A stretch of DNA of 35,178 nt from a virus. Shown piece after piece: positions 23,190-29,751 of this stretch. Location of the stretch: the IMG/VR virus record IMGVR_UViG_3300047359_000144, positions 1 to 35,178 of that record; one strand, 5' to 3'. Positions within the stretch are counted from its first letter, which is position 1. Each line of letters starts with the position of its first letter. The notes under the pieces are model-generated. The model ran no database searches, was not told the DNA's origin, and saw only the letters and a program-made list of their open reading frames with translations. The position numbers were made by a program, and so were the translations under genes.

Positions 23190-23255
23190 TGTGGATAATT
23201 AGCCATCCTGGATGTGGATACTTTTGTTAGTGACTACTAACCTATCTGTGGATAA
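23190..23255 (-). other. DnaA-box cluster
   Basis: TGTGGATAA, the complement of the perfect box TTATCCACA, occurs at 23190-23198 and 23247-23255. A one-mismatch copy, TGTGGATAC, lies at 23213-23221. All three have the same orientation within 66 bases. Three such words together are very unlikely by chance and point to recruitment of host DnaA, for replication or for control of the early promoter. Confidence 0.75.
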
Positions 23256-23281
23256 CTCTTGAGTTCAGGCGTAGCAACAAT

Positions 23282-23372
23282 CATGCCAACCTATGGGGTC
23301 CAACATAAGTCCACACACTTGTCCACCCATGCAAATCCCATGCCAAGTTACCCCATGCAAGACTCGTGCCAA
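23282..23372 (+). repeat. Iteron-like direct repeats CATGC(C)AA
   Basis: Five copies lie at 23282-23289, 23328-23334, 23339-23346, 23354-23360 and 23365-23372 (the last CGTGCCAA). Successive starts of the last four are 11, 15 and 11 bases apart, close to a helical turn, so a bound protein would occupy one face. They sit immediately right of the DnaA boxes. Confidence 0.5.
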
Positions 23373-23589
23373 CTCTGGTCGCTACCATAGGCCGCACCCT
23401 GTGTCAACTTTTGTTGAAACCCGCGTAAAAACTAGGGTCGGGGGAGGGGTTGACATCTGTTGTACTTTTGTAGTAGCCACCTAGACACAAAATAGGGTAA
23501 AATTAGGAAAATTACCCCTAAATTAAACACATGTAAGCTGTTGATTATACTCATGTTTGTACTTCTACTGCTTTTACCTCTAAAATAGC

Positions 23590-23618
23590 TTGACTTTTGT
23601 GTAAACTTATGGTATACT
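23590..23618 (+). promoter_or_regulatory. Sigma70 promoter of the rightward late operon
   Basis: TTGACT (23590-23595), a 17-base spacer ending in TGG, then TATACT (23613-23618). This gives an extended -10 and optimal spacing. The expected start is near 23625, leaving a leader of about 20 bases before the terminase small subunit gene. Its -10 surroundings are identical to the internal promoter at 15015-15043. Confidence 0.82.
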
Positions 23619-23646
23619 ATTGTTGTAATCAGGGATAATTTATGTT

Positions 23647-24033
23647 ATGACCGACGTTGTTAAAAAAAGAGGTCGTGGCAGACCCCGGAAGTCAGAAGTA
23701 GCCGCTGTAAAGCCCGGTAACAAGGGTGTAGTAGGCCGACCAAAGGGTGACGCAGCGATAATTAATGAGTACAAGGCTAGGATGTTGGCTAGTCCGAAGT
23801 CACGTAAGGTCCTAGAGACAATTTTTGATGCTGCTTTAGACAACGACCATAAAAATCAGGCCGCTGCTTGGAAACTAGTGATGGACCGTATACTACCAGT
23901 GGGTGCCTTTGAGAAGGACGTAGTAAAAGATGCTGGTCGTAACGCTATACAAATTAATATTTCTGGTGTTGGTGCTGTTGACGTGGGCACTCCTGAAATC
24001 ATCGAAGGAGAAGTAGTAGAAGATGACTCTTAA
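23647..24033 (+). CDS. Putative terminase small subunit with AT-hooks
   Basis: The product has 128 residues. The N-terminus has two AT-hook-like motifs, RGRPRK (residues 10-15) and GRPKG (30-34), which would grip the minor groove. A helical centre follows (KSRKVLETIFDAALDNDHKN), then an acidic end (EIIEGEVVEDDS) suited to contact with the large subunit. It is the first late gene and lies upstream of TerL, separated by two genes. Size, charge pattern and place fit a DNA-recognising small terminase. A transcription regulator is the alternative. Confidence 0.7.
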   Translation: MTDVVKKRGRGRPRKSEVAAVKPGNKGVVGRPKGDAAIINEYKARMLASPKSRKVLETIFDAALDNDHKNQAAAWKLVMDRILPVGAFEKDVVKDAGRNAIQINISGVGAVDVGTPEIIEGEVVEDDS

Positions 24034-24373
24034 GCACTTTACACGAGAAGAATTCGATTGTCAAGTCTCCGGTACTAACAACATGGAGCAAGAGTTTCTA
24101 GAGAAGTTAGACGAACTGCGGGGTGCATGTGGCTTCCCGTTTGCGGTGACAAGTGGTTACCGTCATCCAACCCTGCACCCTATAGAAAGAAAAAAGGACG
24201 TGCCGGGGACACATGCCCAAGGGATTGCGGCTGACATAAAAATAACTAATGCCGCCCACCGCTACACTATTGTGGCTAATGCTTTGAACCTTGGTTTTAC
24301 TGGTATAGGCATTGCTGATACGTTTGTACATGTAGACACTAGGGGCACTACTCCAGTGCTTTGGTTGTACTAA
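24023..24373 (+). CDS. Endolysin: M15A (VanY-like) peptidase
   Basis: The product has 116 residues and is a single-domain Zn peptidase cutting peptidoglycan stem peptides. Its zinc ligands are visible: His64 and Asp71 (THAQGIAADI) and His103 (FVHVDTR). SGYRHP (residues 44-49) is the family's substrate-binding loop. There is no signal peptide, so it needs the holin-like proteins encoded at 1.1-2.0 kb. It overlaps TerS by 11 bases and the next gene by one (TAATG). Its place between the terminase genes is unusual. A virion-associated role is possible but less likely without other domains. Confidence 0.9.
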   Translation: MTLKHFTREEFDCQVSGTNNMEQEFLEKLDELRGACGFPFAVTSGYRHPTLHPIERKKDVPGTHAQGIAADIKITNAAHRYTIVANALNLGFTGIGIADTFVHVDTRGTTPVLWLY

Positions 24374-24714
24374 TGAAGTTTTCTCATGGTGACGCACTGA
24401 CAGCGGGTTCTTCCAATACAATCCTAGACGTACCTGCTGGCTACGACGCTATAGTTACGTATTTGTTTATCTCTAATACTACAGGCAGTAGTAAAAGCCT
24501 CAGTGCTAAATGGGTACACAACAGTGTAGACATTGATTTCCTATCAGGAAAGAACGTTGGGTCAGGAGAGTTTCTAGAGTTCGGTGGACAGTTTGGTGAG
24601 TTTCTAGTAGCAAAAGAAGGAGACACCCTGAGTCTAACTCCAGAAGCTGGTTCTACGTTTGTCAGTATTATTTCTTTTGAGTTAGTACCAGCAACACCAA
24701 GGTTGAACTTTTGA
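24373..24714 (+). CDS. Small beta-rich protein, probable virion decoration or fibre protein
   Basis: The product has 113 residues from the ATG overlapping the endolysin stop (TAATG). It starts MKFSHGDALTAGSSNTILDV and is rich in beta-strands with Gly/Ser turns (GDTLSLTPEAGSTFVSIISF). This resembles small jelly-roll or immunoglobulin-like phage surface proteins. No catalytic residues or membrane segment are visible. Its stop overlaps the TTG start of TerL. A structural role is inferred from fold type and context. Confidence 0.7.
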   Translation: MKFSHGDALTAGSSNTILDVPAGYDAIVTYLFISNTTGSSKSLSAKWVHNSVDIDFLSGKNVGSGEFLEFGGQFGEFLVAKEGDTLSLTPEAGSTFVSIISFELVPATPRLNF

Positions 24715-25964
24715 CTGATCTAAACATTGAGTTACTGCCTTGGCAGCAAGATGTCTGGGCAGACGACACAAGATTTAAAATAGTAGCTGCTGGGCGACGT
24801 ACGGGTAAGTCTAGGTTAGCAGCGTGGATGTTAATAGTTAATGCACTTCAGGCGGACAGAGGCCATGTATTTTACGTCGCACCTACTCAGGGACAAGCCA
24901 GAGACATCATGTGGCAAACCCTTTTGGAACTGGGACATCCTGTTATTAGTGGTAGCCACATTAATAATTTGCAAATTAAGCTTGTCAACGGAGCCACAAT
25001 CAGCCTCAAAGGTGCGGATAGACCAGAGACCATGCGAGGTGTCAGCCTCAAGTTTCTAGTCATGGACGAGTACGCTGACATGAAACCAGAGGTGTTTGAG
25101 CAGATCTTGAGACCTGCCTTGGCGGATCAAAAGGGTTGTGCAATGTTCATAGGAACACCTATGGGCAGGAACCATTTTTATGAACTTTACAAATATGCGG
25201 ACTTAGATGATGACCCTACGTACAAAGCTTGGCACTTTACAAGCTATGATAACCCGTTGTTGGACCCCAGTGAAATCGACATTGCTAAACGCTCTATGTC
25301 TTCTTATGCGTTTCGTCAGGAGTTTATGGCGTCGTTTGAAGCCCGTGGTTCAGAAATGTTTAAGGAAGATTGGGTTAAGTTTAGTGAAGATGAGCCGGAA
25401 GTAGGAGATTACTACATTGCTGTTGACTTGGCAGGCTTTGAAGAAGTCAACAAGAAGAAGACTAAGAACTCCAAGCTTGACGACACAGCCATCGCAGTGG
25501 TTAAGGTCAATGAGCATGGTTGGTATGTTGACAATATCATATACGGTAGATGGTCACTTGACGAAACAGCAGCTAAGATATTTCAGGCCGTTAGAGATTA
25601 CCGTCCCGTGTCGGTTGGAATCGAAAGAGGTATTGCTAAACAAGCTGTAATGTCTCCTCTGATGGACATGCAAAAGCGCTACGGTATGTTTTTTAAAGTA
25701 GAAGAACTAACACACGGTAACAAAAAGAAAACCGACAGAGTAATGTGGGCGCTACAGGGGCGCTTTGAAAATGGGTACATTACTTTGAGCAAAGGAGAGT
25801 GGAACTCTAGATTTCTAGATCAGCTCTTTCAGTTTCCTGACCCTTTGACCCATGATGACTTGGTGGACGCTTTGGCGTACATCGACCAATTGGCTAATGT
25901 AGCGTACAACTACGACTACGAAATAGAAGACCATGAAATTTTAGACGTGGTAGCAGGATACTAA
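24711..25964 (+). CDS. terL: Terminase large subunit
   Basis: The product has 417 residues; the TTG start overlaps the previous stop (TTGA) and no better start lies nearby. The ATPase shows Walker A AAGRRTGKS (residues 26-34), Walker B FLVMDE (115-120) and the coupling motif IGTPMG. The RNase H-like nuclease has Asp239 (AVDLAGF), Glu305 (GIERG) and Asp387 (DDLVDALAYI). It packages DNA through the portal encoded next and cuts concatemers. It is compact, lacking the longer T7 gp19 C-terminus (586 residues). Confidence 0.93.
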   Translation: MTDLNIELLPWQQDVWADDTRFKIVAAGRRTGKSRLAAWMLIVNALQADRGHVFYVAPTQGQARDIMWQTLLELGHPVISGSHINNLQIKLVNGATISLKGADRPETMRGVSLKFLVMDEYADMKPEVFEQILRPALADQKGCAMFIGTPMGRNHFYELYKYADLDDDPTYKAWHFTSYDNPLLDPSEIDIAKRSMSSYAFRQEFMASFEARGSEMFKEDWVKFSEDEPEVGDYYIAVDLAGFEEVNKKKTKNSKLDDTAIAVVKVNEHGWYVDNIIYGRWSLDETAAKIFQAVRDYRPVSVGIERGIAKQAVMSPLMDMQKRYGMFFKVEELTHGNKKKTDRVMWALQGRFENGYITLSKGEWNSRFLDQLFQFPDPLTHDDLVDALAYIDQLANVAYNYDYEIEDHEILDVVAGY

Positions 25965-25965
25965 T

Positions 25966-28017
25966 ATGGACGAATTATACGAACAAGACCCACTTATGGT
26001 TGAAGAAACAATTGAAGACTGGGTTATGACCAAGTGTGAAGACTGGAGGGACTACTACGAAAGTAATTATGAAGCGAGATTTGAAGAATATTATAGACTG
26101 TGGCGTGGCATCTGGGATCCTTCTGACAGCGAGCGTCGGTCTGAGCGTTCCCGTATTATTTCTCCTGCACTTCAGCAAGCAGTTGAGTCTAATGTAGCGG
26201 AACTAGAAGAGGCTACGTTTGGACGTGGCAAGTGGTTTGACGTTAGTGACAACTTTGGTGATACCCAAAAAGAAGACGTGTTGTTCTTACGTAACAAGCT
26301 AACTGAAGACTTTGAAAACTGTATGGTACGTAAAGCAGTAGCAGAGTGTCTAATTAACTCAGCAGTCTTTGGTACAGGCATCGGTGAAATAGTCATTGAA
26401 GAAATGAAAGAAATGGCTCCTGCTACTCAGCCTATCATGAACGGGGATTTACAAGCCGTAGGCGTAAGTGTCACTGAACGTGTTAAAGTAAAGTTAAAGC
26501 CCGTACTACCCCAGAACTTTTTGATTGACCCTGTAGCAACGTCTGTTGACGACGCTATGGGTGTAGCTATTGACGAGTTTGTCAGTATGCACCAAGTAGA
26601 GCAACTCCAAGAACAAGGAGTGTACCGTGAAGTATATGTTGGTCCTGCTGCTCCCGACACTGATTTAGAACCTGACCAAGACATTACTATTTACAACGAC
26701 GACAAGGTACGACTGACTAAGTACTATGGTCTTGTCCCACGAGAGCTTCTAGATTCCGCTACAAGCGACGATGACGAAGAAGAAGTAGTAGAGGAAGACT
26801 CAGGCTCACGTTACGTAGAAGCCGTTGTAGTGGTTGCTAACGGCGGTATACTTTTAAAAGCAGAAGCTAACCCTTACATGATGGAAGACCGTCCTGTTGT
26901 TGCGTTCCCTTGGGACGTAGTACCGGGTCGCTTCTGGGGACGTGGAGTCTGCGAAAAAGGTTACAACAGTCAAAAGGCACTTGACACAGAGTTGAGAGCT
27001 AGAATTGACGCTTTGAGCCTTACTATCCACCCAATGATGGCTATTGACGCCACTCGTCTACCACGTGGTGCAAAGCCAGAAGTACGTCCCGGTAAGATGA
27101 TCCTAACTAACGGAGATCCACGTGAAGTACTTCAACCGTTCAACTTTGGTCAAGTTAGTCAAATCACTTTTGCTCAAGCCGGAGCACTGCAGCAGATGGT
27201 ACAGCAAGCAACAGGAGCAGTGGACTCAGCAGGAATTGCAGGTCAAGTTAATGGCGAGAGTACTGCCGCTGGCATTAGTATGTCTCTTGGCGCTATTATT
27301 AAACGCCATAAGCGTACACTGATTAACTTCCAGCAGTCCTTCTTGTTACCTTTTGTTAAAAAAGCAGCACACCGTTACATGCAGTTTGACCCTGAGTCTT
27401 ACCCTGTTGCTGACTACAAGTTCAACGCTAGTAGCACTTTGGGTATCATTGCTCGTGAGTACGAAGTTACTCAGCTTGTACAGTTGTTACAAACAATGGA
27501 TCGACAGTCACCTTTGTACAACACATTGATTCAAAGCATCATTGACAACATGAACTTGTCTAACCGTGAAGAGCTTATTGCGTCTATGCAGCAAGCAATG
27601 CAGCCTAATCCTCAAGCACAACAAATGCAACAACAAGCACAGCAGTTGCAAATGCAGTTCCAGCAGTCACAAACTGCAGCACTGTCTGCTCAGGCTCAAG
27701 AGTCGCAAGCACGTGCTGCTAAGCTGACAGCAGAAGCTCAAGCAGTGCCTCAGGAACTTGAAATTGATAAGATTAACGCTATCACTCGAAATCTTAAAGA
27801 AGGTGACGCTGAAGACAAAGAGTTTGAGCGACGTATGAAAGTTGCTGAGACTCTCCTTAAAGAACGACAGATAGAAGGCAAAACTAATGCTAACGGACCA
27901 CGAACTACGCCTGCTCCTGCAGAGAGTCAACCAAGAGTTCCAAGGAACATTCCAACACCTAGCGGACCTACAAATCAAGGTGGACCAGTTGGAAACCAAG
28001 GTGGAGGAGTTATCTAA
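25966..28017 (+). CDS. Portal (head-tail connector) protein
   Basis: The product has 683 residues. The N-terminal helical region (DWRDYYESNYEARFEEYYRL), the ISPALQQAVESNVAELEEAT segment and the GRFWGRGVCEKGYNSQKALD block are typical of large podovirus portals (P22-like size, 725 residues). The last 130 residues are Gln/Ala-rich helix (QQAQQLQMQFQQSQ), as in the portal barrel, and then a Pro/Gly tail. It forms the dodecameric ring for DNA entry. It starts one base after TerL and overlaps the next start (TAATG). Confidence 0.9.
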   Translation: MDELYEQDPLMVEETIEDWVMTKCEDWRDYYESNYEARFEEYYRLWRGIWDPSDSERRSERSRIISPALQQAVESNVAELEEATFGRGKWFDVSDNFGDTQKEDVLFLRNKLTEDFENCMVRKAVAECLINSAVFGTGIGEIVIEEMKEMAPATQPIMNGDLQAVGVSVTERVKVKLKPVLPQNFLIDPVATSVDDAMGVAIDEFVSMHQVEQLQEQGVYREVYVGPAAPDTDLEPDQDITIYNDDKVRLTKYYGLVPRELLDSATSDDDEEEVVEEDSGSRYVEAVVVVANGGILLKAEANPYMMEDRPVVAFPWDVVPGRFWGRGVCEKGYNSQKALDTELRARIDALSLTIHPMMAIDATRLPRGAKPEVRPGKMILTNGDPREVLQPFNFGQVSQITFAQAGALQQMVQQATGAVDSAGIAGQVNGESTAAGISMSLGAIIKRHKRTLINFQQSFLLPFVKKAAHRYMQFDPESYPVADYKFNASSTLGIIAREYEVTQLVQLLQTMDRQSPLYNTLIQSIIDNMNLSNREELIASMQQAMQPNPQAQQMQQQAQQLQMQFQQSQTAALSAQAQESQARAAKLTAEAQAVPQELEIDKINAITRNLKEGDAEDKEFERRMKVAETLLKERQIEGKTNANGPRTTPAPAESQPRVPRNIPTPSGPTNQGGPVGNQGGGVI

Positions 28018-28283
28018 TGCCAAAGTCCAAGGACCCAAAACTAGCACGAGCGGGCGTAAGCGGGTACAACAAACCAAAGCGAACGCCTAGTCACCCGACT
28101 AAGAAGTTTGTAGTAGTAGCCAAGGAAGGTGACAAGACTAAGACTATACGTTTTGGCGATGCCAAGATGACTATTAAGAAAGACCAGCCTGCAAGACGTA
28201 AGTCTTTTAGAGCACGTCACAAGTGTGACACAAACCCACCCAGCAAACTCACGGCGAGGTACTGGTCTTGTAAAAAGTGGTAA
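28017..28283 (+). CDS. Small basic protein next to the portal
   Basis: The product has 88 residues, starting MPKSKDPKLARAGVSGYNKP. It is very rich in Lys and Arg, with the conserved-looking block KDQPARRKSFRARHKCDTNP followed by PSKLTARYWSCKKW. I recall near-identical endings in many marine phage proteins that follow portal genes, always hypothetical. Two cysteines (KCDTNP, WSCKKW) could be a metal or disulfide pair. Binding to DNA or to the portal is likely from charge and position; the role is unproven. Confidence 0.8.
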   Translation: MPKSKDPKLARAGVSGYNKPKRTPSHPTKKFVVVAKEGDKTKTIRFGDAKMTIKKDQPARRKSFRARHKCDTNPPSKLTARYWSCKKW

Positions 28284-28286
28284 AAC

Positions 28287-28318
28287 AGCCGTGAGGCTAT
28301 TGCACGTCGAGATGACGT
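28287..28318 (+). other. Two small tandem hairpins in a late-operon leader
   Basis: AGCC-GTGA-GGCT (28287-28298) and ACGTC-GAGAT-GACGT (28304-28318) lie back to back between the basic gene and the AGGAG of the exported-protein gene. No U-tract follows. They may tune mRNA stability or translation; they could also be chance. Confidence 0.3.
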
Positions 28319-28330
28319 TAGGAGAACACA

Positions 28331-28564
28331 ATGCGAAAGTTATTAGTAGCGGTAATGCTGCTGTCGTTACAGGCATCAGCTAACACCAAGATTCTCGTTG
28401 AGAAAGCAGATCAGCAGTACGTAGTAGTCCCGGACTGTGAAGTATCTGAAGACGTAACTCAAGTATCACTACGGTGGCTTAGAGTAGGCGCACCAATATA
28501 CATGAATCACCAAGGGCGACAAGTCCGATGTACAATTGAAGACTACTATCAAGTAAGGAGTTAA
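28331..28564 (+). CDS. Exported small protein with signal peptide
   Basis: The product has 77 residues. A standard Sec signal peptide, MRKLLVAVMLLSLQASANTK, should be cut after ASA (residues 15-17), leaving about 60 residues in the periplasm. Cys36 and Cys67 could form one disulfide. There is no lipobox, so it is not a lipoprotein. It has a strong AGGAG site. An exported protein inside the head gene cluster is unusual; superinfection exclusion or a lysis accessory role is possible. No family is recognised. Confidence 0.75.
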   Translation: MRKLLVAVMLLSLQASANTKILVEKADQQYVVVPDCEVSEDVTQVSLRWLRVGAPIYMNHQGRQVRCTIEDYYQVRS

Positions 28565-28566
28565 CT

Positions 28567-28713
28567 GTGAAGGTTAATGCGCCTAAAGGCCACCACTGGA
28601 TGAAAAGCGGCAAAGGTTATAAACTAATGAAAGACCCTACAGACGGCTACAAGCCACACAAGGGTGCGTCTAAGTCAGCAAACTTTGAAGTTCAGAAAGT
28701 CCACAAAAAATAA
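28567..28713 (+). CDS. Small basic protein, 48 residues
   Basis: The GTG start follows the previous stop by 2 bases, in the context GGAGTTAACT. The product is VKVNAPKGHHWMKSGKGYKL, then MKDPTDGYKPHKGASKSANF and EVQKVHKK. It is Lys/His/Gly-rich with no hydrophobic core, so probably extended and nucleic-acid or capsid binding. HHWMKSGKGYKLM is a pattern I recall from small marine phage proteins in the same place. The function is unknown. Confidence 0.65.
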   Translation: MKVNAPKGHHWMKSGKGYKLMKDPTDGYKPHKGASKSANFEVQKVHKK

Positions 28714-28723
28714 GGAGGCTGCC

Positions 28724-28783
28724 ATGCCAAACTGTTCAGGTAAACGCAAGAAGAAAGGCAAGAGCAAACCCAAGGGGTATTAA
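28724..28783 (+). CDS. Micro-protein, 19 residues, Lys-rich
   Basis: The product is MPNCSGKRKKKGKSKPKGY, with a very strong ribosome site (AAGGAGG) six bases before the ATG. The stop is one base before the next start. Eight of 19 residues are Lys or Arg. The strong site and spacing suggest translation, but such a short frame could also serve only to couple the next gene. Confidence 0.5.
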   Translation: MPNCSGKRKKKGKSKPKGY

Positions 28784-28784
28784 G

Positions 28785-28952
28785 ATGCCTAAAGCTAAAG
28801 CTAAAACTAAGAAAGCTAACGACGCTTGTGCAAAAAAGGTCAAGTCCAGATATAAGGTCTGGCCTTCTGCATACGCCTCTGGTGCTGTAGCTAAGTGCCG
28901 CAAAGTAGGCGCTAAGAACTGGGGTAACAAAAGTGGCCGTAAGAAAAAGTAA
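28785..28952 (+). CDS. Small basic protein with PSAYASG motif
   Basis: The product has 55 residues, starting MPKAKAKTKKANDACAKKVK. The core SRYKVWPSAYASGAVAKCRK and the end VGAKNWGNKSGRKKK form a motif (WPSAYASG..VxKCRxxG) that I remember from marine phage and some giant-virus proteins. Cysteines at residues 15 and 38 are regularly conserved in that motif. It is highly basic and may bind packaged DNA. It overlaps the next gene by 20 bases. Confidence 0.72.
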   Translation: MPKAKAKTKKANDACAKKVKSRYKVWPSAYASGAVAKCRKVGAKNWGNKSGRKKK

Positions 28953-29205
28953 GAAAGGTGCTGCCCTTAAGAAGTGGTTTAAGGAGGAGTGGGTAGACGT
29001 TAAGACAGGTAAACCCTGTGGACGTAAGTCTGCAAAGAAGGGTGAGTCTAAACGTCCGTATCCCTCTTGTCGTCCTAAATCCGTAGCAGCTAAGATGACT
29101 AAAGCTGAAAAGGCTTCTTCTGCACGGCGTAAGACAGGGCCAGCTAAAATTAAACATGCAGTTACTGCTTCAGGCAAACGTAGGAAATCTACAAGAAATG
29201 CTTGA
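28933..29205 (+). CDS. Basic protein with WFKEEWVDVKTGKPCGR motif
   Basis: The product has 90 residues from a GTG start lying 20 bases inside the previous gene. The segment LKKWFKEEWVDVKTGKPCGR, followed by PYPSCRPKSVAAKMTKAEK, is a distinctive motif shared by marine phages and, as I recall, large DNA viruses (often given as DUF5872; unverified). About a third of the residues are Lys or Arg. DNA condensation or a head role is inferred. Its stop codon overlaps the -35 of the next promoter. Confidence 0.75.
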   Translation: MAVRKSKKGAALKKWFKEEWVDVKTGKPCGRKSAKKGESKRPYPSCRPKSVAAKMTKAEKASSARRKTGPAKIKHAVTASGKRRKSTRNA

Positions 29206-29230
29206 CAACTGCTAAAAAGTATGATATAAT
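29202..29230 (+). promoter_or_regulatory. Perfect-consensus sigma70 promoter for the capsid block
   Basis: TTGACA (29202-29207), 17 bases ending in TGA (extended -10), then TATAAT (29225-29230). Every position matches the consensus, which makes it the strongest promoter in the window. It drives the 84-residue gene, zinc ribbon, scaffold and major capsid protein, up to the terminator at 31545. This explains how capsid can be overproduced relative to the upstream head genes. Confidence 0.9.
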
Positions 29231-29261
29231 AAAACTATAGTTAACAACATTAGAGGAAACT

Positions 29262-29516
29262 ATGAACACTGAGCTTGAAACCTACTTCGACAACTACTTC
29301 GAACTCTTCAATTCTGAAGGTTTCAAACAACTCTTGCAAGAGCTTTCCACAAACGCAACCCAATTAGCAGATGTACAGACTGTAAAAGACGCAGAAGATC
29401 TCTTCTTTCGTAAAGGTCAGGTAGCTGCTCTAGCAACAGTAATTAATCTACAGGCCACTATTGAAGCTGCCAGAGAGCAAGCAGAAGTAGAAGAAGAAGG
29501 TCCTGTTGATGTTTAA
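29262..29516 (+). CDS. Small acidic helical protein before the scaffold
   Basis: The product has 84 residues, starting MNTELETYFDNYFELFNSEG. It is predominantly helical and acidic, ending EVEEEGPVDV. It has a GAGG ribosome site. Proteins of this type sit between portal and scaffold genes in other marine podoviruses in my recollection, without assigned function. It is the first gene after the consensus promoter and overlaps the zinc-ribbon gene by 8 bases. A head-assembly role is inferred from position. Confidence 0.75.
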   Translation: MNTELETYFDNYFELFNSEGFKQLLQELSTNATQLADVQTVKDAEDLFFRKGQVAALATVINLQATIEAAREQAEVEEEGPVDV

Positions 29517-29730
29517 AATTTATGACTTCCGTTGTACTAACGGACATGTCTTTGAAGAAATGGTAGAGTCCGGTGTTACAACCAGTAGGTGCGGTTGTGG
29601 CGCTAACGCTACTAAAATGGTATCTGCCCCGTCTTTTCACCTTGATGGTTCTACTGGGGACTTCCCCGGTCAGCACATGAAGTGGGTACGAGAACACGAA
29701 AAAGCAGGTAGAAAAAAGTCTCCACAATGA
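29509..29730 (+). CDS. FmdB-like zinc-ribbon protein
   Basis: The product has 73 residues from the ATG at 29509, inside the end of the previous gene. The pattern KIYDFRCTNGHVFEEMV, then SRCGCGANATKMVSAPSFHL, matches the FmdB/regulatory zinc-ribbon family, which usually has two CX2C knuckles. Here the first knuckle is CTNGH, with one Cys and a His, and the second is CGC. The FPGQHMKWVREHEKAGR tail is common in phage members. Its role in phage heads is unknown. Confidence 0.8.
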   Translation: MFKIYDFRCTNGHVFEEMVESGVTTSRCGCGANATKMVSAPSFHLDGSTGDFPGQHMKWVREHEKAGRKKSPQ

Positions 29731-29751
29731 TTATAATCACGGAGTTTAATT

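Larger units (their letters stand above)
23028..23640 (+). other. Divergent control region and candidate replication origin
   Basis: A 610-base stretch without convincing genes separates the leftward early operon from the rightward late operon. It contains two perfect DnaA boxes and one near match (23190-23255) and five iteron-like CATGC(C)AA words (23282-23372). It also holds a small TCAAC/GTTGA hairpin near 23405, an AT-rich tract with a stem-loop (23493-23520, TAGGGTAA paired with TTACCCCTA), and a strong rightward promoter (23590-23618). I found no convincing leftward promoter. It is the only large gap in the genome. Confidence 0.65.

Noticed and set aside
23379-23407. Leftward TTGACA as the early promoter
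   Set aside because: The -10 at 17 bases would be TAGCGA, too poor; the early leftward promoter remains unidentified.
23450-23478. Rightward TTGACA as a second promoter
   Set aside because: No acceptable -10 at 15-18 bases (GTAGCC or TAGTAG only).
23293-23484. 63-residue rightward frame in the control region
   Set aside because: Odd composition (many Cys, Thr, Pro), no ribosome site, and it runs over the repeat array and promoter-like words.
28041-29177. Leftward frames opposite the small basic genes
   Set aside because: They are antisense to Lys/Arg-rich coding sequence, which yields Leu/Phe/Ser-rich shadows; no ribosome sites.
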